Below are positions 32,749-44,340 of a stretch of 64,000 nt of DNA, one piece after another (positions within the stretch are counted from its first letter, which is position 1; the number at the start of each line of letters is the position of its first letter). This DNA comes from Acanthosepion esculentum (lineage: Eukaryota; Mollusca; Cephalopoda; Sepiida; Sepiidae), in assembly GCA_964036315.1 (NCBI GenBank), contig OZ038511.1:131501-195500 (forward strand), written 5' to 3'. The notes under the pieces were generated by a model, which saw nothing but the letters and a program-made list of their open reading frames with translations, was not told where the DNA came from and made no database searches. The translations under genes and the position numbers were made by a program.

Positions 32749-33120
32749 CTATATTTCTGAGGTATTGTAACTATTTACACTATTTACATTGTTTGGACAG
32801 TTATCCTCATCTTTATTGCCATATTCACAATGTTTCAGCCCTTGTATGCTCCTGTCGCCTTCATGGTCTGTCTATATTTCTGAGATGAGGTATTGTAACT
32901 ATTTACACTATTTACATTTTTTGGACAGTTATCCTCATCTTTATTGCCATATTCACAATGTTTCAGCCATTGTATGCTCCTGTCGCCTTCACGGTCTGTC
33001 TATACTTCTGAGACGAGGTATTGTATCTATTTACACTATTCAGACAGTTGTTGTCATCTTTATTGTTGCATTCACATTTTAACTATTATATGCTCTGGCC
33101 ATCTTCAGGTGATATTTATT
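32749..33120. repeat. Three tandem copies of a family A arm
   Basis: The segment CTATATTTCTGA, TATTTACACTATTTACA, TTGGACAGTTATCCTCATCT, TTTCAGCCCTTGTATGCTCC recurs three times, beginning at about 32749, 32872 and 33000 (periods 123 and 128). These are left-arm sequences of family A. The third diverges most. Confidence 0.9.
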
Positions 33121-33615
33121 TGAAATTTGAACCCAGAATAATCAATCTGTATATGGCATTTCTGAAAATTGGTTCAGAAAATAGCAGTGGTATGCATATT
33201 TTATACCAACATAGAAAGGAACAAAATAAGGGCGACAACTTTTGTATTGTGATTGCAATTCTCATCTAATAATTGTAGGACAACAACAAACTTTGGGAAA
33301 AGAACTTGACCTTTGCCAATCTCTGTCATGATATTTACAAGTGGTGGATGGAGGAAATCAGACTCTCAATGACAGTGACTCTCAGTGAGCCAGGAATGTG
33401 TAGGTTATATGTCAGACCATTTCAGGAGATAAACATAGGAAGAACATCTTCACTAATGTCATCAAACCAATCTTCAGAAGCACCAACATAAGGATTGACT
33501 ATTCTGGGTTCAGTTTGAAATTCAAACAAACATCACCTGAAGAAGGCCAGAGTGTACAACGGATGAACCATTGTGAATGTGACAGTGCAGATGTGAACAA
33601 CTGTCTGAACAATGA
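33000..33615. mobile_element. Family A repeat with long inverted arms around unrelated DNA
   Basis: The arm at about 33035-33145 (CAGACAGTTGTTGTCATCTT to CCCAGAATAATCAATC) is reverse-complementary to 33492-33612 (GATTGACTATTCTGGGTTCA to GAACAACTGTCTGAAC). The 350-bp middle has no tRNA-like core. The right arm contains CACCTGAAGAAGGCCAGAGT then CAACGGATGAACC, the hammerhead-like block with a damaged second strand. Confidence 0.8.
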
Positions 33616-33744
33616 AAATACTTTATTCAATAGTTTAAAATTTGCTATATTTCAATATTGTTGTATTTATTGATATAAGCTGCATTTTATATTTAAATGT
33701 GGACTTCTATGAAGGCTGCTGTATATTTATGAGCAATGGATGGC

Positions 33745-34172
33745 CACTTGTATCCAAGGATACCTGTCTATATTTGTTCAACACTCACAGATCTCAACTG
33801 TGGTTTATACTGCAACTATGCTAACCATACCTTAGTTACAGCTTCTGGAAGAGAGTGCATTATCTAGCATAATCAACAGTCTGAACAAGACCAGTATGCT
33901 TAAATCCTCGGTCACGATTACTTGTGACTTTGTGCTAGCACAACCACTGATGGCTCCCAAAGGGTTCCATCTACCCAATTTCACTCACAAGTCTTGCGTC
34001 AACCCTTGGTATGGGTTTTAGGCACTTTAAAGGTGCCACATGCGGAGAATGCCTCCTCCAGACTGATAACATCAGGTAGTCACCTTTCTGAAAAATCAAC
34101 CATGGTGAGATTCGAACCCAGGTCTCATGGTCAGGAAGCAAATGTTAAAACCACTTGGCCACATGCCTTAAT
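33745..34172 (-). mobile_element. tRNA-derived SINE (family C), about 430 bp
   Basis: On the minus strand the head reads GGCATGTGGCCAAGTGG (A box, 34167-34151) and GGGTTCGAATCTCACC (B box, around 34120-34105). That is the spacing and sequence of a tRNA-like pol III promoter. The body runs to about 33745 and matches the copy at 42890-43290 (ACTTGTGACTTTNTNCNAGC, then AGGCATTNT). tRNA-headed SINEs are abundant in cephalopods. The head is not a functional tRNA. Confidence 0.85.
34120..34151 (-). promoter_or_regulatory. Pol III-type A/B boxes of SINE C
   Basis: TGGCCAAGTGG (A box) and GGTTCGAATCT (B box) on the minus strand match the internal promoter consensus of tRNA-derived SINEs. Confidence 0.7.
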
Positions 34173-34465
34173 AACTATACTTATAAATACACTGAAATAC
34201 ATAATTTTCTCTATCTCTCTCTATCTATCTCCATTTATATATATTTACAGAAATAATTCTATATTTTAATTCCAAGCTATGTGATGTTTTGCTTGATTTT
34301 AATAAACAATATGGAGAAAATTATTTGATTTTTCTTTTTTTAAGGGTGTAGTAGTAATGGCTAGAGCAAAAATGAACAGAAGACCATCAATTTAAGAAAT
34401 CCTTGAAAGTTGTGCAAATGATCTATATCCTAAAGTGAAATAGATCTTAAAGGATCCCTAAATAA

Positions 34466-34927
34466 AGTCTCTCTAAGGTCTTTGTCTATATTTCTGAGAT
34501 GAGGTATTGTAATTATTTACACTACTTAGATTGTTTGGACAGTTGTCCTCATCTTTGTTACTATAGTCATGATGTTTCAGCTGTTGTGCACTCCAGCCTT
34601 CTTCAGAGGATTGAAACACATGGCCCAGTGGATAAAAGCATTGCCTTGAATCCAGTGACTTGATCCAAAGATTTGTGAATTAAATACCTGGTTACAGCTG
34701 AGATGAACAAAAGATTGAGTTAAAGGAATTTAAATGATACTGAGACATTTGGAAGAGGCGTGGTACAGGGAACTAGAACAATCTGCCCTGGTGGATGAAA
34801 AATAAAGGGTTCAGTTTGAAATTCCAATCACCTGAAGAAGGCTAGAGCTTACAATGGCCAAAATGTTGTGACTATGGCAACAAAGATAGTCTGAACAATG
34901 TAAATAGTGTAAATAGTCTCTCTAAGG
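34466..34927 (+). mobile_element. Family A repeat, complete copy with 13-bp target-site duplication
   Basis: A perfect direct repeat AGTCTCTCTAAGG lies at 34466-34478 and 34915-34927. Between them is a 436-bp element. Its left arm (about 34479-34600) contains TGTCTATATTTCTGAGATGA and GTTGTCCTCATCTTTG. Its core has A box-like TGGCCCAGTGGATAA (34621) and B box-like GAATTAAATACCTGG (34676). Its right arm (about 34790-34914) is largely the reverse complement of the left. The right arm has CACCTGAAGAAGGCTAGAGC then AATGGCCAAAA, the hammerhead-like block with decay in GAAA. No protein is encoded, so mobilisation must be in trans. Confidence 0.88.
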
Positions 34928-36480
34928 GTCCAATTTTGATCCAATTTCTACAGTTGGTTCTTCTTGGTGTAAACAAGGAAAGCTGCTTCATGCCTGACTA
35001 TTTCTGGAATTCTGGGTAAACATAGATGGGGAGATCATTTGTTTTATGGAACAGTTGAAGCATTTTTACTAGTGATTTGTATGTGTTAATGTTGATAAAA
35101 ATGAAATGGTAAGCATCACTTGATTGTTTTCAATTCTCTGTGGGGATACATGTTTGCAGGTTAGTTATGATAAACTGCAAGAAACATTTACTTACTCTCT
35201 TTTTTTGTCTGAGACAAAAATGTCAAGATAGTTGGAAGAGACATTTTGTTTCATACAATTAACAACCAGAATTAAAGTTTTATACTTTCTATTTAATGAT
35301 ATTCCATATATCAGTCTGCCTTACAGTCTTGGAAAAGGTTAGAAAAAAAATAGCAATAAAATATGTTAATAGTCTCTCAACTCACCTAATAGTGCAGTGA
35401 AAAATCCTCTTTTACTTATTAAAGTAAAACAATTATTTTTGTGCATTTTACTGAAAATAAATGTCTGACTTTTCACCCATGAAATGCCCAAGAATGAAAA
35501 ATAAACAAAAATCACTCTTAACCCAAAAACTTTGGAACATGTACATGTTTTATCATAGTAATTTGTCATGTAAATGGAATATAAAAGATATAAACAGACT
35601 GTGTGTTACAATTCAGTTGTTAGTGTTTGGTCTTGCAAGCCTTTCTTTGTCAGGTTGTTTAGTGCTATTAATGTTTTATTAAATGCACCTTTCTTTGGAT
35701 GAAACCTCAAACTTCAACAGGTGAATGCCTGGGCAGTCTTCTATGGAATAAAGAATAATTAGCACAAAACTGCAGCCATTGTAAGACAGTCATTTTGTCC
35801 ATAATCAACGCCATTTTGTATATTATGGCCACTATTTTGTCCATAATGGCATTCATATTATATGGAAGATAGTTTTCCAGCAAATTGATTGACTGCACTG
35901 TTAGTATTGATCTGCAGTTTCACCAATCACATAAAAATGAATTATTGACCGTCTGCATTTGAGATATAGCATCCGTCTGCTCTCATATTGAAGGTGTAAG
36001 GTCGAAAGAAACCATTAACCTTTACAAAGTCGACCATTGAACAATGCTGTATGAAATGGTATGCCTATAAACAGGAAAAGAAAAATCAATAACTGGGCTT
36101 TTCTTTTGTTAATGGACACAGAATGCACTGAACTATAAAATGCCAGTTGATAATGGCCACTTTGACGGTTGGGCCGTAACACTTTCAGATCCTAAGAAAT
36201 CTGAAATTAGTCATGTAAACCAAGAGCCATTTTTGAACTGTTTAGTACCAATTGTAGATGGCATGAAATATTTAATCAAAATGCAGGTAAAAAATGATTT
36301 TTGCAAAAAATCACTTTATTAAATTCAGTAACATTTATGATTTCATGTATGCTTTACAGTTTTAATATTTTTTTATTAGTTTGATTTTATTAAAATGTGC
36401 TTTCATAATACATTGATGACTCTATAATGGTCAAATAGTACCAAATAAAATTTTGACTTGCTTTTAAACAAACACCAGTT
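34928..36480. other. Unassigned A+T-rich DNA
   Basis: No gene recognised. 35770-35880 contains a short imperfect repetition of TTTTGTCCATAAT and GCCATTTTGT. Confidence 0.4.

Positions 36481-36483
<3 letters not shown>

Positions 36484-36513
<30 letters not shown>
36484..36513. repeat. (CA)n microsatellite
   Basis: About 15 CA units. Confidence 0.95.
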
Positions 36514-36518
<5 letters not shown>

Positions 36519-36989
36519 ATGGCACAAGTTCAGGGTTACACTCAAAATTTAATAATTAATAAGTTTCATACCTTCTTTTGTTTAATTAACTCCTAAGCTG
36601 GGGTACTAGAACTATTTAACCTAAGAGTGCGTGGCATCCAATGTTTTCAAGAGGGAGATACCTAAAAATCAAGCTGCACAAAGATGTGTATGCACTGACA
36701 GCACAAACCAGGTGGTAAATTCTAATCTGTATCATGTAAAATTTATATTAAAATTCAGAGTAAAATGTACAGCAAAACTAGCAGAGAAACTCAAAGTAGA
36801 ATTTAAAATAGCATTAGAAATTAATTTTTTATTTTACTTAGACTTTTTATTTAATTTTTTTTTTTGGGGGGGGGTTATCTTATGTTTCATTTCAACTGTT
36901 GGCTTGGTTTAATGTGTATTACAGTGCCTACATTGTATATAGTGAATATATTTGCATTACATTGTCTCTATTTTGAGACAAGTTATGTT

Positions 36990-37700
36990 CATTTATTTAA
37001 TAATTTATTTTGGTCTGGAAAGGTGCTTATAGCTATTTTGTCCTCCAGACATTTTACAGTTTTTGTATTTATTGTTGGAGGCTGATGCTTTTTTTCTTAT
37101 TTTACATATTTTTGATGTAATCTGGTTTTTATCTTTAATTTTCAATATATGTTTAGAAAGTCCTGTGCTGTTCATGTATTTACTCTTTGTAAAGGACCTT
37201 TTGTGGGTTTTTGTTTTTGTTTCATTATCTGCTGATTTTTCAGTGACTTGGTTTATAGTTTTGCAAGGAGACATTCATTCTTGCTCTGCTGTGTGAAGTG
37301 GGTTTGAGTTGTGTAGGTATGTTGTTGGTTATTTTTCTGTTGTGCATTTTTATGCCATGTTCTTTGTGCAACAGTATCTGATTTTACTGTTTCTATTGAA
37401 TCTCTCATGGAAAGTCCTTTTATGGTTGTTTCATAATCTTTTGTTTCATTGAATGAACTGTGAGATAATCTGCAGTTAACTGATTGTAGGATCTGCTTGA
37501 TTATTGTTGGTGGGTGGTTGTAAGATATGTGTATGTAAAGTGGTTTGTCACTGAGTGATATGCACCTTTTCTCAGGTTGAACGACTTTTAGGTTTTTTTT
37601 TATGCCTGTTGAATACCATGTTATATTCCTTATAAGTTTGACTGATGGTATCAATCTTACATAGAAAGGGGTGGTGGGGTAAATACTGGTTACAGTCTCT
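36990..37700 (-). pseudogene. Penelope-like retroelement remnant (linker and GIY-YIG region)
   Basis: On the minus strand, 37654-37253 is an open frame with DKPLYIHISYNHPPTIIKQI and LQSVNCRLSHSSFNETKDYE. The NHPPTIIKQ...S.N.RLS block is characteristic of an RT-GIY-YIG retroelement family of invertebrates. After a stop, 37250-37005 reads KTKTHKRSFTKSKYMNSTGL and SKHILKIKDKNQITSKICKI. These are collinear with the GIY-YIG tail at 20600-20470. The Cys-rich entry is decayed (SKNECLLAKL). The RT core and much of the GIY-YIG domain are deleted. Confidence 0.75.
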
Positions 37701-37714
37701 CTCTATATATTTTT

Positions 37715-37975
37715 GAGATGGGGTATTGTAATAATTTACATTATTTACATTTTTCAGACACTTGTCCTCATCTTTATTGTCATGTTCATGACATTTTGGC
37801 ATTGTACACTCTGGCCTTCTTCAGGTGATTGGAATTTTGAGCTGAAACCTTTATTTCATCCACTGGGGTAGATTGTTCTAATTTTATGTGCTATGCTTCT
37901 TCTGAGTAAGACTCCCCCCACTCCATAGAGGAGAATATGACTAAGGACTGTGTGAATGCCATCCCATGCAGCTTC
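37715..37975. mobile_element. Family A left arm next to the PLE remnant
   Basis: Contains TGAGATGGGGTATTGTAA, CACTTGTCCTCATCTTTATT and CACTCTGGCCTTCTTCAGGT, then the right-arm-like stretch rich in TTTATTTCATCCACTGGGG. The last part, GAGTAAGACTCCCCCCACTC and following bases (37903-37975), recurs at 40573-40630 in another family A copy. On the minus strand the arm lies upstream of the PLE frame. Confidence 0.8.
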
Positions 37976-38300
37976 CTATTTAAGAGCACCTAGAATTTGT
38001 AACTCTCAATATGTACATGAAGAAAATTGCATTGAAAATACATTTAAACTCTGATATCTTAATTATTTGATTTATAATGCAAAAAGGAAAACTTACAGAA
38101 TCCATAAAAAAAAATAAAATAGTACAAATAACCTTAATAATGACTTCAATGAAAAGGAATTTATCTAAACTTGTACAAACATGTGGAATAATTAAGAACA
38201 TTAACAACAAAAACAAAAGCAATTTTTACCCCCCCCCAAAAAAAAAACGAGATTGTGGTGAAATAGGACCAAAGAATTCTAACCTATTTGTGGCTAAGAG
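37976..38300 (+). pseudogene. Penelope-like RT C-terminal region remnant
   Basis: The plus strand reads YLRAPRICNSQYVHEENCIE, NTFKL, a stop, then YLNYLIYNAKRKTYRIHKKK and NDFNEKEFI. This is collinear with CLRALKNCSPQYLHEEEKYT at 46150-46210 in the better-preserved PLE. The segment normally lies between the reverse transcriptase and the GIY-YIG nuclease. Confidence 0.75.
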
Positions 38301-39185
38301 GCCATGATGTCTCACCTGCCCAATCAGAGCCACCATTTGTAATTTAGATAAAGTGCATGTGTTTTTCTAGTGCTTTAAAAATTATCATTAATTTGCATGC
38401 ATGGTCAAAAACCTGAATAAAAAGTGAGCTGCACAGACGAGTTGAGAGAGATCTACAGATTTTGACCTGGGCTGAACTGGGCTTGTTGCAACTATCAACT
38501 GCAGAGATATTTGAAGTTAAACATCGAGATGCATTGAATGCCAAAATCTGAATTTAAAGGCTGATTATCTATTTCTTGAACATTTTGATGTAAACTGTAA
38601 CAGCCATTTGTTGTATTTCTGACCTCCCACCTGACCCCCACCTCCTTTTCTATACATACATTCTTTGACTGAAGAGATTCCTTCTTGGTTTTCCATTTTA
38701 CCATTCTCTTACTTCTCATCATATATATATATATAATTAAAATATGTGTAATTTGGCATCATTGTTCATCTTCAGGGTCAATATTTTTAGTCAAAATTTT
38801 TTTAAACAAACATTTGCCAATTATCTTGTAGCGTAATCATGTTGCTACTTTTTTACAAACTAAATAAACGTTAAAATCCTTTTAAATTCATAAGACGCGA
38901 TGATGTTATCATGTGCATGGTGAAGATTTTTATCATGTGACAGCGTGAAAAAGATTTTTATTATACAAGCCAAAAGATCGAAGAATACGTTATAAAATTT
39001 AAATATATTATAAACATTGTAATATGTTACCAGAAATATTGTAATCTATACGATTAATAAGAGGCCTTTTGCTTTTAATATGTAATGCTTCTAAGATTTT
39101 AAGGCGTCTAATGTGTGTATGTTTATCTATAATTTTAGTAAATATGCAAGACTATGTTGTCTTTAACATTTAATACTACATGTTT
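38301..39185. other. Unassigned DNA
   Basis: A minus-strand open frame at 38344-38722 with two parts has no recognisable signature. A short (TA)n occurs at 38722-38736. Confidence 0.4.

Positions 39186-39188
<3 letters not shown>

Positions 39189-39246
<58 letters not shown>
39189..39246. repeat. (TA)n microsatellite
   Basis: About 29 TA units. Confidence 0.97.
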
Positions 39247-39250
<4 letters not shown>

Positions 39251-39446
39251 AATATTTTCACTGAGTGAGGTGTGGGTTTGAAAATATGTAAATCAGGGAA
39301 TTGAAATTGAGTTCAAATGCAAGTAAAGAGGATTTTCACAAAAAGTCTTAAGTTTGACCTACCATGCTAACTTAAAAGATGCCTGTTTTTTTCTTCATGA
39401 TTATAAAATTCAATTCAGATGAAATATAGCTTCAACACTTTCACTA

Positions 39447-39778
39447 TTGACTGAGTTTAACTTAAGAGAAATGTCAAAGCATTCCTGCTGTACATCTTTT
39501 GATTCTTGGCAAAATCAAAAGATGACCAGGTATCTTGACTGCAGTCAATTTCTCAATGACGTGATATGGCTTCAGTCTGTCTACAAATATTTTCATGGCA
39601 ACTGTTCTGATGAGTTGTTTTCCCTGGTGCCACGATTACATGAATTATGTCTTCTTGAACCCCATTCATCTTTTGTTTTTTCCTCAATTCCCAGTCTTCT
39701 TATTCACTTACACTCCCTGTAACACCCTGCACACTAGTGGCATTCCCACCTTGCTTGGGGTGAAATGATTTAAAAAAG
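39447..39778 (+). pseudogene. LINE (Jockey/CR1-like) ORF2 C-terminus and 3' tail
   Basis: The frame reads VYKYFHGNCSDELFSLVPRL at about 39578-39640. This corresponds to the FYKYFHGKCSDEL motif just upstream of the C-terminus in this LINE type. The 3' end ACCTTGCTTGGGGTGAAATG (39748-39767) plus A-run matches the tails at 2590 and 26817. It is the third copy of the family. Confidence 0.8.
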
Positions 39779-39784
39779 GAAAAA

Positions 39785-40440
39785 ATCCATTAATTTTGTT
39801 ATTGATTATATTTTAAGTCATCCTCTGTAGAGTCAAATTTCCACCAATTGCCTATCATCTGAATTTAACTTAGTAAGAGATAAAAACTCTAAACCACTCA
39901 TCATTTACTGCTTAATACTGAATGTATTTGAACCATCATCCATTCATATTTGTTATCTTCCGGTGGATGTGCAGGGGGCATAAAATGGGTAGCAGCTTGG
40001 ATTGAGAAATTGGAGAGCTGAGTCTGAATTCCAGTTAGGTTTGTTACATTCAGTTATGCCTTGGGAAAAGGTATTAACTCATCTCCTTCCCTAAATAGGG
40101 GTTAAATAGTGGAACATGTATCTGGAAAAATCATTGTTCTTATCAAAAAATTGTTAATGAAATGAAATATTAAATAAAGAATTATTCTTACAATCCCAGG
40201 TATGTACATTCTTCGGTTTTAAAATAGCCCACAAAGGGTTGATAAGTCATAAAAAAAAATCAGTTTCTGCATTTTATCATGCAAGAATGAAAATATCCAC
40301 TTTGATTTTAGATAAATAATTTTCTTCTAAATTCCAATGATTTTAAAGAGAGCAAACCATTTTTTTTTGTTTATATTTTACTCTTGATGCATCATTTTCA
40401 CAGAAAAATTACAAATGATTATGCAGAATTATAATAACAA
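39785..40440. other. Unassigned A+T-rich DNA
   Basis: No feature recognised. Confidence 0.4.
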
Positions 40441-41312
40441 ATAGCATGAAACAATATCTGTCTAGGTATTATGTACATTATTTACATTATTTGGACTATT
40501 GTCCTCATCTTTGTCACCATAACATCAGGACAACCTTTAAAAGCTTGGCAACACTTCGCAGATATCTCTCCCGAGTAAGATCCCCCCCATAGGGGAGAAC
40601 ATGACTAAAAACTGTGTACGCTATCCTGTGCAGCTGTGGAAAGAAATATAAAGGTGAGACAGGCTGCCCACTTAAGGTAATGTTTCAAGAACACCAGAAA
40701 ACTGTAACATGAGGGGAAGTGGAAAAATCAGGTGTGGCTGACCACATAAAGAGAGAAAAAGGAGATCACCGCCCTTTGAGGGATCAGGTTGAGATCATAG
40801 ACAAAGAACACCATTGGAAAATTCGTAAACTAAAGAAATCAACACATATGATAGGCCACAAAAATCCCCTGAGCTGATCAAGCATAGAAATGAATACAAT
40901 ATGGGAACCAGTAATAAGCAGTGCCAGAAAAAAGTGATTATAACAACAAAAATTGCAATATGAGCTCTGGTAAAAATATAAAATGATAACAGAAAAAATT
41001 GTAATATGAGCACTGGTAAAAAAAAGTTTGCTGAAGACATTAGGTTTATAATATCCAGAAATTCATACACAGATGTCCTCAAGGACACATGGCACAGTAG
41101 ATAAAGAGTGTGAGTTCAATACCTGGTTAAGGCAGTGGAGAACTTTCAGAGGGAAATTTACAGGAGATAACTGATAACTGACATCCATTAAACATGGCAC
41201 GTGGAACTAGAACAGTCTACCCCAGTGAGCGAAATAAAGGGTTCAGACTGAAACGTTGTAATAAATATGGCGACAATAGTCCGAATAATGTAAATAATAT
41301 AGCATGAAACAA
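40441..41312 (+). mobile_element. Family A repeat with 14-bp target-site duplication
   Basis: ATAGCATGAAACAA at 40441-40454 and 41299-41312 is a perfect direct repeat. The 844-bp element between has a short left arm (TTTACATTATTTGGACTATT, GTCCTCATCTTTG), a middle shared in parts with two other copies, a tRNA-like core (ACATGGCACAGTAGATAAAG, GAGTTCAATACCTGG at 41111), and a right arm. The right arm carries GGAACTAGAACAGTCTACCC and ATATGGCGACAATAGTCCGA. The hammerhead-like block is deleted here (AGACTGAAACGTTG joins directly). A 97-codon minus-strand frame inside has no signature. Confidence 0.85.
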
Positions 41313-42250
41313 ATATTGTATATGTGACTTAATCACATTTTTGATCGGTTTTTAAAAAATCAGACATTTTCCAATTTATTATAAATATTTTCTTAAAAAA
41401 ACTTTGAAAAGTTTTTATTAGTTTTTATTTTCAAATGAAAGTATGTATTTTTTATAATTAATTTTTATATAGAAAATATATAATGATAAATAATTTGTTT
41501 TCTTTCAACATTTTTTTCATTTTAAAATGTTGCTTTATTTTTTTTAATAATAATTAGCCTCCCACTCCCACCCACATACAACACAAAAAAAAATTAAAAC
41601 AAATTTTTTTTTCTTTATGAAAAGACAGTTTATGCCATATTCATGACGGATAAAATTTAGTAATTTCAGAAATTTTCAAATTGAATTTGTTCCATTGACG
41701 TGTTCTATTTTTCTGTATAAGTTGTCAATATTTATAACTCTCAAAGAGAGAACTGTTTAGGCCCTTTCATGAAATGGGGAAAAAAATTATGAATAGATTT
41801 ACTGAGATTATCCATTATAGAATTTTCTTAAAAGACCTTTTTGGCATATTGATGTTGATAATCAGCAATATTGATTAAAAGACATATGCCAAGATTCAAG
41901 GAGCTTATCTGCCCTCCTTTTTTATAGGAAGTTAAAAACAATTTTTAGATTTGAAAAACACAAGAAATGCAAAACCACAGGTCTGTCCTCTTTAGTTAAA
42001 TATACATTTTATATATTTAACACCTTTAGTAATAATCTACACTAAACAATAGCAAAATAATAGAAAAGGCATTAATAAATTATATCATATTTTTGTATCA
42101 GATGTGACTATTTTCTTAAATAAAAGAGGGTTTTGTATTTTCTCTGGAATATTGAAAATCATATATACTGGCATCTTACATCTGCAACAGTAAATATAAG
42201 AATCTTTATGATCACTTTTCTGTCTGTCTGTGTGTTATATGCTGAAAAAA
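41313..42250. other. Unassigned A+T-rich DNA
   Basis: Nothing recognised. Confidence 0.4.
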
Positions 42251-42746
42251 AAGTAAATAAGTTACACTATTTTCATCGTTTGGGCTGTTGTCCTCATCTT
42301 TGTCATATTCATGACATTTTGGCTGTTGTATGCTTCAGCCGTAACATGTTATATACATTGGAATTTTTTTGTTATTTTTCTTTTGTACAATGTATTACTG
42401 GTTCCCATATTGTATTCATGTCTCATGTTGGCTTAAGAGATTTTTGTAGCCTAGCATATGTGTTGATTCTTTGTTTTCATATTTTCCAGTGCTGTTCTCT
42501 ATTATTTCAATTTCATCCCACAGTGTAATTTCCAGAAGCATGGCACACAGAATTGGAATAATCTACTCCTGTGGACTAAATAATGGGTTTGATTTGAAAT
42601 TCCAACATATATCACCTGAAGAAGGACACATTGTACAACAGCTGAAACATCATGAATATGGCAATAAAGATAAGACAACACTCTGAACGAGGTAAATAGT
42701 TAAAATAGTTCATCTAAGAAATATAGACAGATGTTGAAGTAAATAA
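42251..42746 (+). mobile_element. Family A repeat with probable 10-bp target-site duplication
   Basis: AAGTAAATAA occurs at 42251-42260 and 42737-42746. The left arm (42262-42340) has GGGCTGTTGTCCTCATCTTT. The right arm (42538-42725) has TCACCTGAAGAAGGACACAT then CAACAGCTGAAACATC, and ends AAGAAATATAGACAG, the complement of the left-arm start seen in other copies. The middle (42388-42500) is the reverse complement of 40795-40910. Confidence 0.8.
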
Positions 42747-42889
42747 TTACTCATTGATATTCTGAAATTGGGATGAGCATGAACTGAAAGTGACTTCTTT
42801 GGTAATATAATAAATATTGTCTGTTTGCTTGTTTCCAAGCATGCCCATTTATTGGGCGTGGCTAGCTATCACAGATGTCTGTTCAAGCA

Positions 42890-43290
42890 CATTTATATTT
42901 CTTTAACACCCACAGGGCAAAGCTGTGGTTCCTGAGTTGACCTTACTTACAGTTTTTTGGGAGAGAGAGTACAATCTGTCATTATTATAAGCTAAACAAG
43001 GCCAGTCCGTTCAAACCCTCGGTCATGATGACTTGTGACTTTATACCAGCACAATTATCAGTTGCTTCCAGACAGTTTCATTTTGCAAACTTCATTTATA
43101 AGGCTTGGGTCAACCCATTGTATTGTATTGTTTTCAGGCATTTTCTCAATGGTGCTGCTTGCTGGAATCATCTCTCCAGGCAAATCTTATCAAGAAATCA
43201 CCACCTTGATAAATCAACCATAGCAAGGTTCGAACTGGAGTCTCATGGTTGGACTGTTGACATTCTAACCACTCAGCTATGCATTCATAT
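42890..43290 (-). mobile_element. tRNA-derived SINE (family C), second copy
   Basis: The minus-strand head has TAGCTGAGTGGTTAGAATG (A box, around 43279-43261) and CCAGTTCGAACCTTGC (B box, around 43235-43222). The body (AAGTCACAAGTCATCATGAC, CCGAGGGTTTGAACGGACTG) matches 33745-34172. Divergence between the two copies looks considerable, so they are not recent duplicates. Confidence 0.82.
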
Positions 43291-43294
43291 GATT

Positions 43295-44197
43295 ACTTTT
43301 GTAGACAGCAATCCTCACAAAAGTTCCAAAGTAAATCCTTTTCTGATAAGAATTAAATCCTTAGAGATTAATTCTGCTGTTATAGAAAGAAAGAAAATTC
43401 TAAATATTTCTTTTCTAGGTGAAAACAAAGAACAAGAAATTGTTTTTTTTTTTTGTTTTTCCTTATATAAATGATTTAAAATGAGAATCTTGTTGATCAA
43501 ATTTTCAAACTGCTATTTATTTTTTCCTGCATATTTGATTTCCAGGTTCCCAGAATCTAAAGTTTTGAATTGTTCTCTCTCATTTCCAACTTGCTGGTGT
43601 ATTGAACAGTTAAGGTAAGGATCACAACATTAATTCAAATATTATACTTTGAAATTTCACTGCCACTTATTTATCCAAGTCAAGAAAACTTTAGTGAAAT
43701 GAAAAAAAAAATTTTTGTAAAATCCAAGATTCTTTCACTATTTATTTCCCTGTAGGAATGATTTTCTTGTTTTACAAGTATTTTCTCTTTATTGATAAAA
43801 GTTTTTACAGCCATTGAAATTGCTTTGTGATTGAATTTGGACCAACGCAGTTTGTATCATCAAATCTTTGCTGTAAGACTTTGCGATTCAAATTACATTT
43901 AGGCTTCTGATAGCAACTCAAAGTTGATCCACAAATGGATAAATAATGCCCAATCAACTTTTTCCTTGTTAGCATATTTTCAATAGCAAAGAAAAATAGT
44001 CAATGATTTTTTTTTTTCCTTTTCGAAAGGAAGCACATAGTTTTTTTCTGTCTCTCTCTCTCTCTGCAATTAACGCCATTGCTTCTTCTCTTTCCTTAAT
44101 TCTTGCAATGTTATGAGTTTTAACATTTCTCTTGAGTTTTGTTTTTTATTGAATTACACTTTTTCTATCAGCTTATTTTTATAATATACATGTAGTG

Positions 44198-44200
<3 letters not shown>
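43295..44200. other. Unassigned A+T-rich DNA
   Basis: No feature recognised apart from short T-runs. Confidence 0.4.

Positions 44201-44260
<60 letters not shown>
44201..44260. repeat. (TA)n microsatellite
   Basis: About 30 TA units. Confidence 0.97.
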
Positions 44261-44263
<3 letters not shown>

Positions 44264-44340
44264 TCTGTGGGGTAACAATATATAAATTTTTTATATATGA
44301 AGAAAAATTTTAGGAGAAACATGTATCACAAAGTGGAAAG

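Noticed and set aside
34105..34172. Possible tRNA gene on the minus strand
   Set aside because: A and B boxes are present, but the acceptor stem does not close and the sequence continues as a dispersed SINE body shared with 42890-43290.
40795..41088. 97-codon hydrophobic minus-strand frame
   Set aside because: It is internal to a non-coding family A repeat, and the related segment at 42388-42500 does not keep the frame.
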